The translations under genes were made by a program, and so were the position numbers. From positions 1 through 43,680 of the forward strand of contig NZ_NGKC01000019.1 of NCBI RefSeq assembly GCF_003987655.1: 43,680 nucleotides of DNA. The letters are read 5' to 3'. This DNA is from Vagococcus acidifermentans. GTDB lineage: Bacteria > Bacillota > Bacilli > Lactobacillales > Vagococcaceae. A model generated the notes under the pieces. That model did no database searches, had not been told where the DNA came from, and worked only from the letters and a program-made list of their open reading frames with translations. This document shows positions 1 through 7,099 of the stretch, one piece after another; the stretch's first letter is position 1; every line of letters starts with the position of its first letter.

Positions 1-170
1 TTGATAGTGAGCCCGTCTGTGATACCGTCACGGAAACGATCCTGACTTTTTAAAGCTGGGAAGCTGATCGTGAAAACTCACAGACGGGGAGGCTCGCTGT
101 CAAGGGCAATCGGATAACATGATAAAAGGAACGACACCTTATAAATTTTGTCAAAAAAGGGGTTGCCATA
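1..170. other. Dyad-rich sequence that interrupts the portal gene
   Basis: No open reading frame of note. Long inverted repeat: an arm near 1-22 (TTGATAGTGAGCC, then CGTCTGTGA) matches the reverse complement of an arm near 77-103 (TCACAGACG ... GGCTCGCTGTCAA). The two mismatches in the outer arm become G-U pairs if the + strand is RNA. ACGATC/GATCGT forms a further stem inside. Portal-like coding sequence ends abruptly at about 170, so this looks like the end of an inserted element (insertion sequence, intron or other) whose body lies outside the window. I could not assign a family. Confidence 0.4.
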
Positions 171-366
171 CCACTTTCATCACTTGAATGGGGCTTGAAG
201 CTATATCACTGGCAATGATTTTTACTGCAGTAAACACATCACTATTGCGTAATGCCCTAGCACTTGTAAAACTAGCCGTATAATCATCCGTTGTTAAACT
301 CACAATATGATCGAGAAAAGGATCACCAGCCGTTTTTGTCACGTTTCTTGACTTGAATAATGCCAT
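151..366 (-). pseudogene. Phage portal protein, N-terminal fragment
   Basis: Encodes 71 residues after an excellent AAAGGAGG site. The stretch RNSDVFTAVKIIASDIASSP is typical of the N-terminus of HK97-type portal proteins, which are normally about 380-420 residues, and the position just downstream of terL is where a portal gene sits. The last six or so residues (VWQPLF) do not look like portal sequence and come from the foreign DNA at 1-170. A portal forms the dodecameric channel through which DNA enters the capsid, so this fragment cannot work alone. The rest may lie beyond the window if something was inserted here. Confidence 0.75.
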
Positions 367-379
367 GTCTTACCTCCTT

Positions 380-535
380 TCATTCTTTATTTATTAAATA
401 AGCTATCAAGATAAGCACCACGCCCAGCGCTAACAATCCATAATAAAATGAAGTTAGACACCCGATAGCCACTACCACACAAACACAACCCAAAAGGAAA
501 AGAATCGTATGAACGTGATTAAAAATCAAAGTCAT
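380..535 (-). CDS. Small membrane protein between terL and portal (DUF1056-like)
   Basis: A 51-residue protein beginning MTLIFNHVHTILFLLG, with two hydrophobic segments (about residues 9-27 and 29-47) and a lysine-containing tail. It overlaps the 3' end of terL by 17 bases and ends 14 bases before the portal start, so it is probably translated by coupling. Lactobacillales phages often carry a short two-helix DUF1056 protein at exactly this place. The family assignment rests on size, hydrophobicity and position. Its function is unknown. Confidence 0.6.
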   Translation of the reverse strand: MTLIFNHVHTILFLLGCVCVVVAIGCLTSFYYGLLALGVVLILIAYLINKE

Positions 536-2213
536 CACTCGAATAAAAGTCATTGTCTGCTTTCTTCCCTTCTGTTTCTAAGTAATAATCCATTGCGAAT
601 ACATAGGCATTGATTAAAGCTGCAATAGGATCAATCTTATTGCTATTTTTTGCCTTGTTTATCTGAATACCGCCGTTATCTTCTTTTGTGATTGCATTGT
701 TCACTGCATGAGTGAGAATCTGATTTTTTTTATGAAGGATATTACCTTCAAATAATTGTTCCCGGAACGTCCTTGTAGGTACATTTAAGGTCAACGTCCC
801 TTGCCTTACTTCCAACATGGGATAATTGGACTTTTCCGCTCTTGCAATCAGACTATTGGCGTTATATGGGTCATAACAAATGCCTAAACATTCTAGATCG
901 TTAGTCTCAATCAGTTCTTGAATAAACTCAAACACTTGGTCATAGTCCACAATGCCACTTTCCAATTGCGTGATAGAACACTCACCAATTTTTTCTAATT
1001 CTCGATAAGGTAAACCGTCACGCTTTTCTTTATCTTGTAAACCGTACTTGGTGGCAACAAAGGAATGAGAATCACAATATAATTTTCCGTTGCCGATGGG
1101 AACAATCCATGACACGCTGGTCAAATCATCCGTTTTAGATAAATCTATCCCGATATAAACAGGCTTTCCCTTTATATCTTGCGGTTCAACTTCCCTTGCC
1201 AACCAATCTTCACTACTTAGAAAACTGTCTTCACTAGCTTGTCGCCATAGATTGAAATTTTTAACCAAAACTGAATTAAGATTGTTTTGCTTTAAAGCAA
1301 GGTTCACATCATCTTGAATCGTTGGCAGCATGACTTTTTTTATTTCTTCACTTTCAAAAATCGGGTTCGCTTTGATCCACATATCGGTATCGTTTACTTC
1401 TTCGGGATCATCCAACTCCCATATAGCAATGAAATACCTGTCTGCTTCTTCTTTCCCCTCTAGGACTCTGCTTAGCAATAAATATTCTTCATACATGGGA
1501 ACATTTAATTCAAGACCAGCGGTGCTAATGACACAAAGCAATCCGTTTTTTTGTTGAGTTTGTCCCGAACGGATTACATCATAGGTTTTTCGCGTCTTGG
1601 CTTCGTGCCATTCATCGAGAATAGCAGTTGTTGGGCCGAAACCATCTAAGGTACTCGTTTCACTGGCCAAGGCCATCGCAAAGGAATTACTCGGCTTGTG
1701 AATGATTTTTGAGTTCATTATTTTAAGTTGTTGACGTAGAAATTTACTACTTTTAACAACCTTTTTTAAAGAATTGGCAAGCATATCATAGCCAAGTTTT
1801 GCTTGTTTCAAAGCATTAGATACAAATAACACTTGTCTACCTTCTGCCGGTTCTTTTTCCATGATTAAAGCATTAGCAGCCATTCCCGAAGCTAGGTAGG
1901 TCTTACCGTTCTTACGTGACTTCGAGACAAATGCCCGATTAAACCGCCTATAATTCCCTTCCTTAGTCCGCCAACCGTACAAGCTCCCAACAACAAACTT
2001 TTGAAACCCCAGCATTTTAATTGGTTTGCCATCTGTACCCGGTAGCAACTCAATAAATTTAATTGCTTTTTCTGCATGAGTATCATCAAATCTATAAGGA
2101 AAATCATCATTCTTGGCTCGGCTTAGATCATCAACGTGTCTCTGACACGCTAAAATCATTTTTTTAGACGTTATCAATTCACCCGAAAGTACCTGCTCAA
2201 TATACTTATTCAC
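519..2213 (-). CDS. terL: Terminase large subunit
   Basis: The 564-residue motor and nuclease that packages DNA into procapsids. The ATPase half has a Walker A-like SRKNGKT near residue 94 and Walker B with catalytic acid in TTAILDEWHEAK near 195. The nuclease half has YIGIDLSKTDDLTS near 350, GICYDPYNAN near 440 and a C-terminal DPIAALINAYVFAMDYY, as in HK97/Terminase_1 enzymes. Length is normal for the family and no frameshift is seen. The GTG start overlaps the terS stop (GTGA), indicating translational coupling. HNH, terS, terL and portal form one packaging module. Confidence 0.95.
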   Translation of the reverse strand: MNKYIEQVLSGELITSKKMILACQRHVDDLSRAKNDDFPYRFDDTHAEKAIKFIELLPGTDGKPIKMLGFQKFVVGSLYGWRTKEGNYRRFNRAFVSKSRKNGKTYLASGMAANALIMEKEPAEGRQVLFVSNALKQAKLGYDMLANSLKKVVKSSKFLRQQLKIMNSKIIHKPSNSFAMALASETSTLDGFGPTTAILDEWHEAKTRKTYDVIRSGQTQQKNGLLCVISTAGLELNVPMYEEYLLLSRVLEGKEEADRYFIAIWELDDPEEVNDTDMWIKANPIFESEEIKKVMLPTIQDDVNLALKQNNLNSVLVKNFNLWRQASEDSFLSSEDWLAREVEPQDIKGKPVYIGIDLSKTDDLTSVSWIVPIGNGKLYCDSHSFVATKYGLQDKEKRDGLPYRELEKIGECSITQLESGIVDYDQVFEFIQELIETNDLECLGICYDPYNANSLIARAEKSNYPMLEVRQGTLTLNVPTRTFREQLFEGNILHKKNQILTHAVNNAITKEDNGGIQINKAKNSNKIDPIAALINAYVFAMDYYLETEGKKADNDFYSSDDFDF

Positions 2214-2689
2214 CCATCCATCAACTCTTTGAACGGGTCTACCTTTTCACTTTGCTTAGCTTTATTTAACGCTAAACGCGAACGGGCTTCTAAGGTCATG
2301 CCTAGACCAGTTGCACTTGATTTCAAGTCTTTCATTGCTTGTGATTGAACTGTTATCGCTGGATTAGCACGTTTGACACCCGTTTTTTCATTGGTGATAA
2401 ATGTCCCGTATTTTCTGATTTCGCCCTCCGCTGTCTTAATTCTAGAAAACGCCAAACAATAAGAGAGAAATAACCCATAATCTGTTTCCGATAAAGGAAA
2501 ATCTTTTTTCATGACTGGTAACAATCTTTGCCACTCGCTTTTGGCACTGTCCGGAATCCAATCGGGGGGTGTAACTGTTGTAAGTTCTTGGTAGGTAAAC
2601 AGTTCTTTTTTAGCGTCCTCACGCTGGGCCTTCTGCTCATTTGACAGGTGCATTTTCACATCTTCTAATAACTTTACTGGTGTTGCCAC
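2210..2689 (-). CDS. terS: Terminase small subunit, P27 family
   Basis: A 159-residue protein matching the P27 family: a charged N-terminus, TPPDWIPDSAKSEWQRLLPV near residue 50, LSETDYGLFLSYC, and NPAITVQSQAMKDLKSSATGLGMT near 120, followed by a short basic tail. The small subunit binds the packaging site and delivers DNA to TerL. It is followed directly by terL with a four-base overlap and preceded by a GGAGG site. Phage satellites often carry their own terS to redirect packaging; here terL is also present, so the element could recognise and cut its own DNA. Confidence 0.9.
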   Translation of the reverse strand: MATPVKLLEDVKMHLSNEQKAQREDAKKELFTYQELTTVTPPDWIPDSAKSEWQRLLPVMKKDFPLSETDYGLFLSYCLAFSRIKTAEGEIRKYGTFITNEKTGVKRANPAITVQSQAMKDLKSSATGLGMTLEARSRLALNKAKQSEKVDPFKELMDG

Positions 2690-2715
2690 TTTGCAACCTC
2701 CTTTCTAACAAAAAA

Positions 2716-2759
2716 GAGGACATAACTAATAGTCAAAAATGACTAACAGTTACATCCTC
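2716..2759 (-). terminator. Intrinsic terminator before terS
   Basis: Hairpin pairing GAGGA, TAACT and TAGTCA with TGACTA, AGTTA and TCCTC, followed on the - strand by TTTTTT. It lies between the 46-residue gene and terS, so it would limit read-through from the early genes into the packaging module, or be subject to antitermination. Confidence 0.75.
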
Positions 2760-2780
2760 GGCTTTACCGTTTAGGTGTAA

Positions 2781-2921
2781 TTAACAAATTTTCTCTTTTA
2801 ATTTTGTCTCGATATCGGCAACTTTTCCATTGCGAACAATCAAAGTAACTTCACCATACTTAGGCAATTTCACTTCTTTTTTTCGTCCATCCGGAAAGCT
2901 GATAATTACTTTATCACTCAA
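2781..2921 (-). CDS. Small hypothetical protein, 46 residues
   Basis: Starts with TTG after a strong GGAGG site (about 2933-2939) and encodes a 46-residue protein with KEVKLPKYGEVTLIVRNGKV, ending in a Lys/Glu-rich helix. The pattern resembles small phage and Bacillus proteins of the XtrA/YqaO or DUF2292 type, but that is only a resemblance. It sits between the HNH gene and terS. Function unknown. Confidence 0.65.
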   Translation of the reverse strand: MSDKVIISFPDGRKKEVKLPKYGEVTLIVRNGKVADIETKLKEKIC

Positions 2922-2940
2922 ATATCTCCTACCTCCTTAT

Positions 2941-3121
2941 TATACTATCTTTGTTTACGAATGTAAACGATGGGTTCTTTTCCTTCCGATAGCCTAGAAT
3001 CTCCACAAAGGCCTTTCATAATACTTGGATGGGCGTACGTTTTACGAGTCCCCACTTTAGTAGCCCCTATAACTCAAAAGGGGTGTTTGTTCCCCACTTT
3101 TATGTTTTTTACCCCTAGTTA
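2941..3121. other. Non-coding gap upstream of the packaging genes; possible cos region
   Basis: No credible gene. It contains a small dyad GTTTAC-GAAT-GTAAAC at about 2953-2968 and runs of C and G (GCCCC, AAAAGGGG) around 3063-3092. In cos-type phages with an HNH-terS-terL order the cohesive-end site usually lies near here. No specific cut site can be named from sequence alone. Confidence 0.3.
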
Positions 3122-3502
3122 TTACCACTTTTCTTTTTTGTCGTTAGCTGTTTTCGTATTGTGACAAGAGTGGCAAAGACTTTGCAAGTTATTCTCATCA
3201 TATCTTTTTTTCCATCCTTCTTGACTTTTAATTGGAATTTTATGATCAACAACATCAACTTTTCTAATAATATTTCTTCTTTCACAATGAACACAAATTG
3301 GATTGTTTAACCTATATAGTTTAGATAACTTTTTCCATTTTCTGCCATGATAAAACTTAAAATATTTTCCACCAATCTTCTTCCGGTTCTCATACAAATC
3401 ATTTTCAGTCTTAGCGTTTATAAAATGTTTCTCACAAAAACGTTCATTGTAAGGAACTAAGTTTCGACATCCAGCTTTGTTACACTGTTTTAGTGGCTTC
3501 AT
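3122..3502 (-). CDS. HNH endonuclease
   Basis: A 126-residue protein with an N-terminal zinc-ribbon-like pair (CNKAGC ... CEKH, residues 7-25) and a C-terminal HNH core: CVHCERR near 72, VDHKIPI near 86 with the catalytic His, and LQSLCHSCHNTKT near 107 with the zinc ligands and final His. In HK97-like phages such nucleases sit next to the terminase and stimulate cos cleavage during packaging. It starts 2 bases after the preceding gene ends. A role in packaging is inferred from family and position. Confidence 0.9.
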   Translation of the reverse strand: MKPLKQCNKAGCRNLVPYNERFCEKHFINAKTENDLYENRKKIGGKYFKFYHGRKWKKLSKLYRLNNPICVHCERRNIIRKVDVVDHKIPIKSQEGWKKRYDENNLQSLCHSCHNTKTANDKKEKW

Positions 3503-3504
3503 AA

Positions 3505-3735
3505 TTAAAACCTAACTCTTTGAAATTGTTCTTCTTCATTATCATAATTGCTCAATAAATTATAATGAACTTCTATCACGCCATAGACTTCCAGGGATAG
3601 CTGTCCCTCTTCATTGAATACTTTAAACGAATGGCTTTTATTATCTTGAATGATTTGAGAAACACGGGCTTCTTTCACCGTTACTGCTTTTCTATCCCCA
3701 CCAATTTGATAAACTATTTTTTTGATTTCACCCAT
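3505..3735 (-). CDS. Hypothetical protein, 76 residues
   Basis: Starting at MGEIKKIVYQ (ATG preceded by ATAGGAGGA), the protein has 76 residues and is rich in short predicted beta strands (RKAVTVKEAR, HSFKVFNEEG, LSLEVYGVIEVHYN). An upstream in-frame start at 3789 would add 18 residues but has no ribosome binding site. It is probably co-transcribed with the HNH gene. I recognise no family; accessory DNA binding is possible but unsupported. Confidence 0.7.
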   Translation of the reverse strand: MGEIKKIVYQIGGDRKAVTVKEARVSQIIQDNKSHSFKVFNEEGQLSLEVYGVIEVHYNLLSNYDNEEEQFQRVRF

Positions 3736-3782
3736 TGTTTTTCCTCCTATTATGTTGACCCCTATAATAACTTGTAAATACC

Positions 3783-3992
3783 TGGACACTTTGGACGCCC
3801 ACTGGATAATGTTGTCATATCAATGTTTTTGCGTGCGTACTGACTGTTATTTGCTTTTTATCGCTGGACACCTACTTGGACAGTTTCGAGAGGTGTCCAG
3901 CATGGTGTCCAAGCGTTTTATTCATTTATGTAAAAAACACTCTCACAAACACTATCGTATCAACGTTTTTCCTAACCTGTCCAACGTGTCCT
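3783..3992. repeat. GGACA(C) repeat cluster; candidate replication origin of the element
   Basis: About 210 bases without a gene hold eight copies of a GGACA core. Four face forward (about 3784, 3793, 3866, 3878) and four reverse (about 3894, 3906, 3978, 3987). CTGGACACCT (3864-3873) and AGGTGTCCAG (3891-3900) form a perfect 10-bp inverted repeat. T-rich stretches lie between the clusters. The cluster touches the stop codon of the helicase gene. In SaPI-type islands and P4-like elements the initiator/helicase binds iterons close to its own gene, so this is a good origin candidate. Confidence 0.6.
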
Positions 3993-3993
3993 A

Positions 3994-5406
3994 TTAATCT
4001 TTACTTTCAACAGGGGTATACTTATTTTTTAATCGTAAATGCGTGTAGCGCCATAATCTATTACCTCTAATCATTAATTTCTTCTTAAATATCCCCATCT
4101 TTTCTAATTGCTTGGTAAATTTAGGTTGAGATAATCCATGCAAACTTTCACGGAAACAAAACTTCTCGTATTCTTCAAAAATTACTTTTGATGAGTCACC
4201 ATCTTCAGATTCCATATCCACAACACACAACTCTTCAACAAATCGTAATACGTGATTGCACTCTTTAAACCATTTCTCTTTGGCTGCCTTCATCTTATCC
4301 GATACGGTCAATTCTCCACGTTCCAGCGCTTCCTTAAACATCGCTATACAATAAAAGGCAAACAATGGTATTTCATCTTCGATGCCCTTCAAGTCATGCC
4401 TATCTTTAAAGCTATCATCAATCACACAATCAAAAGGAACAACGTACAACCTACGTTCAAATCCTCGTGTGAAATCGCTGAACGCCGGTAATTCATTGGC
4501 TGAAAATATCAGCTTGGCAAAGTTTACAAACATGAAGTGATCCTTACCTTTAAACTCGGCTGATAGTCTATCACCACCAGTCAATGCCTTTAATAAACTT
4601 GTAGACTTCAAAAAATCAGAATCAATATCCGCAAATAAATTAGCTTCTTTCTGAAATAAATTTGCACTGGCAAACCGATTGTTTTTATTTCCTAAATCTT
4701 GAAGAGTCATATTACTTACATTTTCTACACCTAGTATTTTATTGAGTATATTCAAGAAAGTAGATTTCCCGTTAGCTCCCGTTCCTTGTAGAATCGTGAT
4801 TGTTTGAAATGGTTCATAGCTTCTATAAAAACAATAGCCGATGATTTCCATTAAATGCTTAGAACTACCACTATCACCCGTCAACTCATGTAACCATTGA
4901 AGTGTTTTTATAGGAACTTTTCTTGTTGTGGGGTCGATGACATAATCATGGCTTTGCATAATATAGTCCTTGGTGTTATGTGCTTTCAATTCACCCGTTT
5001 TGATATTGTAAGTACCATTTTTAAAGTTGGTTAGGTATGGTTTGCTATGATTAAACGGATTATCCTTCATAGTACTATCAAAAATTTTAATAAATATAAA
5101 TTTCTTGGTCTCATTTAATTTTTGTTGCGACCACTTCCCAACACTTTCTAGCTTAGTCGTTATATACCCGTCCAAGAAGTCGCTTAAACTATCCATGCGC
5201 CAAGCTCCTGTATTTTTATCAAATCTTGCTCCTTGTGATAATTCATTAGACCGAATCATTGGTATTTCCTTCATAATTTCATAGCCTAGTTTTGAAGCAC
5301 TTACCTTCATATTACCGTTATCATCATAGAACACCCAAACCGGAAGGCTGTCATTTGATTTTTGTAATTGCTTTTGTCGCTTTTGTAAATCGATTAATTC
5401 GCTCAA
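3994..5406 (-). CDS. rep: Replicative helicase/initiator, D5/P4 family
   Basis: A 470-residue superfamily 3 helicase. It has a D5_N-like region (about 100-190; LTNFKNGTYNIKTGELKAHN), Walker A LQGTGANGKST near 207, Walker B region ANLFADIDSD near 257 and the sensor-like SANELP near 302. A basic winged-helix-like C-terminus follows (LSQPKFTKQLEKMGIFKKK). It unwinds DNA at the element's origin. The start overlaps the end of the primase gene by four bases. P4 alpha fuses primase and helicase; here they are separate neighbouring genes, as in many Gram-positive satellites. Confidence 0.92.
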   Translation of the reverse strand: MSELIDLQKRQKQLQKSNDSLPVWVFYDDNGNMKVSASKLGYEIMKEIPMIRSNELSQGARFDKNTGAWRMDSLSDFLDGYITTKLESVGKWSQQKLNETKKFIFIKIFDSTMKDNPFNHSKPYLTNFKNGTYNIKTGELKAHNTKDYIMQSHDYVIDPTTRKVPIKTLQWLHELTGDSGSSKHLMEIIGYCFYRSYEPFQTITILQGTGANGKSTFLNILNKILGVENVSNMTLQDLGNKNNRFASANLFQKEANLFADIDSDFLKSTSLLKALTGGDRLSAEFKGKDHFMFVNFAKLIFSANELPAFSDFTRGFERRLYVVPFDCVIDDSFKDRHDLKGIEDEIPLFAFYCIAMFKEALERGELTVSDKMKAAKEKWFKECNHVLRFVEELCVVDMESEDGDSSKVIFEEYEKFCFRESLHGLSQPKFTKQLEKMGIFKKKLMIRGNRLWRYTHLRLKNKYTPVESKD

Positions 5407-6311
5407 TTAGCCCCCAACTCCTTTTTTGCTATCGAATAAAAGGTGTCCTCCACTTCTTTATCTGATAACGGTTCATTAAAATATTGATTAGCCACCTTTA
5501 CTAATTCTAAGACTGCCGTTACGTCCACTGCCCGGGCAAGTAGTCCACCTGTAAGCTGTGCAATACGGTTGTTACGATTCCCAACATCACAACCATTCAC
5601 TAAATTTTCAAATAGTAGTGTCGTGGTGTTGCGGTAACGACTCCCGCCTTTTTTGAATTTCCCCTCATTTTTATAAAGACGATAAGACTTCACCACTCCC
5701 CCATCATCAATAGGATTGTCTATAAACCACCGTCTAGCACCTTCGAGAGTCACTTCAACAGGTAATTTTCTTTCAGCTTTATGTATGATGATCTGCTCTT
5801 TGTTTACGTGTTGGGTCAAAACTGGAAGCAGCATAATTTGTGACCAAGTTAGATTAGATTGGTCGGCTTTACGAATCACGCCTTCCAATACCTTATGAGA
5901 AAAAAAGTAAACTAATAACTTATAGTCCTGTTCCCTTACTACCTTATCCAAAGGAATTACTAAACGATAACGTACACCTTCAATAACATGACGTATGCTT
6001 GGATAAAGTACATATTCATATTTACTTAGCTTTTCGGCAATAGCCTTGACAAGACCATCTTCGGATTGAATGACATCATCCAAATCTAAAATCAAGCAAT
6101 CCCGATTGATTAAATTTTCATTGTTTCGGACGAGGAAACTCATTTCACCTGCTATAAAACCATCGACCTTGGTCGTTTTAATAGTTACTTGTTCTTCCTC
6201 ATTATCGGGAATCTCAAACTTAGGCGGCTGATACCGCTCAAAGAATGTAAGTAATTCTTCATCAAGCGGTTCCTCCATGATGGATGGTTTGACTTTTCCT
6301 ATATAAATCAT
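5403..6311 (-). CDS. pri: Primase (AEP-like) with PriCT-type C-terminus
   Basis: A 302-residue protein. The first half resembles archaeo-eukaryotic primase-polymerase domains of mobile elements: NRDCLILDLDDV (about 69-80) supplies an acidic metal-binding motif and RYRLVIPLDK (about 114) a basic strand. The second half ends in a helical primase C-terminal-1-like domain (NRNNRIAQLTGGLLARAVD, then LSDKEVEDTFYSIAKKE). It would make primers for the adjacent helicase. It has a four-base overlap with rep. Family assignment is by motif and neighbourhood. Confidence 0.8.
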   Translation of the reverse strand: MIYIGKVKPSIMEEPLDEELLTFFERYQPPKFEIPDNEEEQVTIKTTKVDGFIAGEMSFLVRNNENLINRDCLILDLDDVIQSEDGLVKAIAEKLSKYEYVLYPSIRHVIEGVRYRLVIPLDKVVREQDYKLLVYFFSHKVLEGVIRKADQSNLTWSQIMLLPVLTQHVNKEQIIIHKAERKLPVEVTLEGARRWFIDNPIDDGGVVKSYRLYKNEGKFKKGGSRYRNTTTLLFENLVNGCDVGNRNNRIAQLTGGLLARAVDVTAVLELVKVANQYFNEPLSDKEVEDTFYSIAKKELGAN

Positions 6312-6514
6312 GCTTGCACCTCCTTCTTTGCTATCTGTAAATCTATTATTTTGACTATTTCATTAAAATAATTTTTGACTGGTTCTGAACTTTTCTCATG
6401 GATAAACTCTTGAAGCTCTGCTTTTAATTCTCGAAGTTCTTTAACAGTGGCTTTAACAATGTAATCCAACATTTTTCTTTGAATTTTTTTTAATCTTCTA
6501 TCAATTTTAGTCAT
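6308..6514 (-). CDS. Hypothetical helical protein, 68 residues
   Basis: Starts at MTKIDRRLKKIQ with GGAGGGG eight bases upstream (an earlier in-frame start at 6556 lacks a site). The 68 residues are strongly charged and predicted to form two long helices (KKIQRKMLDYIVKATVKELR and NYFNEIVKIIDLQIAKKE). The start lies inside the end of the preceding gene and the stop overlaps the primase start, so the three are one operon. Function unknown. Confidence 0.7.
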   Translation of the reverse strand: MTKIDRRLKKIQRKMLDYIVKATVKELRELKAELQEFIHEKSSEPVKNYFNEIVKIIDLQIAKKEVQA

Positions 6515-6800
6515 TGATAATCCCCTCCACATCACAAAGATAATTGGAGGTTTCAATAATACTTTCGCAAAGAGAATCGATCACTTCTATCATATTGTCT
6601 AAACCCTTTTCATTAAACAAAGAGTAAAGAATATAAACATGATTCTCTCTATCATTAGTATTTTGGGCATATTGCAAAGCCAAACATGATAAATAATTGT
6701 TTACCAAGCCCAATTCTCGTGAACAATCTGTTAATTTTGAACACCGTTCTTGTAAATCATCCGCACTAATTATTTTTCCATCTAATTTTATTGATTTCAT
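6507..6800 (-). CDS. Hypothetical protein, 97 residues
   Basis: The start at MKSIKLDGKI follows TTGGAGGAAAT. The 97 residues include a cysteine-containing helical centre (LQERCSKLTDCSREL, YLSCLALQYAQNT) and a final helix with ETSNYLCDVEG. It resembles the many short proteins in phage early operons and no family is recognised. It is the first gene of the hypothetical-pri-rep operon and runs opposite to the candidate small RNA at 6835. Confidence 0.65.
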   Translation of the reverse strand: MKSIKLDGKIISADDLQERCSKLTDCSRELGLVNNYLSCLALQYAQNTNDRENHVYILYSLFNEKGLDNMIEVIDSLCESIIETSNYLCDVEGIIND

Positions 6801-6819
6801 AGATATTTCCTCCAATTTT

Positions 6820-6828
6820 TGGTATAAT
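6820..6828 (+). promoter_or_regulatory. Extended -10 promoter for a short + strand transcript
   Basis: TGGTATAAT is a perfect extended -10 (TGn then TATAAT). No good -35 is seen 17-18 bases upstream. It would start transcription near 6835, into the two-hairpin segment ending at a T-run at 6905-6911. Confidence 0.45.
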
Positions 6829-6834
6829 TAGAGA

Positions 6835-6911
6835 AAAGAAATATAGGTAAAAACCTATTGTCTAGCCATTTGCTGAACTCGCCAAAGTTTATTACAGCAA
6901 AGGCTTTTTTT
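6835..6911 (+). ncRNA. Candidate small RNA (about 77 nt)
   Basis: The segment has a perfect hairpin ATAGGT-AAAA-ACCTAT (6843-6858). A terminator-like stem then pairs GCC and TTTGCTG (6865-6875) with CAGCAAA and GGC (6895-6904), followed by seven T. An extended -10 promoter sits just upstream. The transcript would run away from the early operon at 6800. A 23-residue reading frame overlaps it on the other strand, so one of the two readings may be wrong. Confidence 0.45.
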
Positions 6912-6926
6912 CTTTTCTCTATTCAT
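6855..6926 (-). CDS. Possible 23-residue peptide
   Basis: ATG preceded by GTAGGAG nine bases upstream, encoding MNREKKKSLC, then a Cys/Trp-containing basic stretch ending MARQ. It is basic and very short. It lies fully within the candidate small RNA on the opposite strand. Support is only the ribosome binding site and position at the head of the early operon. Confidence 0.25.
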   Translation of the reverse strand: MNREKKKSLCCNKLWRVQQMARQ

Positions 6927-7011
6927 TTAACTACACTCCTACTTCAATGATCCTTATACTATCTCATTCCAAAATGCTACTTATACTTTACTTAATCTAG
7001 CCAATTTCGCA

Positions 7012-7075
7012 ATTTCTACAGATGTGTTAACCTTTGTCTCTGTGGAGACAGAGGCCCTTTTTTTCTTGTAGAAAT
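7012..7075 (+). terminator. Nested hairpin with T-run
   Basis: CCTTTGTCTC-TGTG-GAGACAGAGG (7031-7054, one mismatch) is followed by CCC and seven T, a good + strand terminator. It is enclosed in an outer perfect repeat, ATTTCTACA (7012-7020) with TGTAGAAAT (7067-7075). No gene on + precedes it, which suggests a second short transcript or the stop for leaky transcription from 6835. Confidence 0.6.
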
Positions 7076-7085
7076 AATTTCTCTA

Positions 7086-7098
7086 TGCGCCCCACGCA
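7086..7098. repeat. 13-bp repeat TGCGCCCCACGCA, copy 1
   Basis: Identical to 8373-8385 and itself a dyad (TGCG ... CGCA). It lies immediately downstream of the excisionase-like gene. The two copies bracket the excisionase/repressor control module. Role unknown; a protein-binding site is plausible. Confidence 0.7.
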
Positions 7099-7099
7099 C

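Noticed and set aside
1-170. Group I or group II intron in the portal gene
   Set aside because: No GTGYG start or domain V was seen on the portal coding strand, and the G-U pairing favours the opposite strand. Kept only as one of several possibilities.
3722-3997. Open frame of 91 codons on + across the GGACA repeats
   Set aside because: It lacks a ribosome binding site, has no familiar sequence and runs against the operon. The repeats explain the region better.
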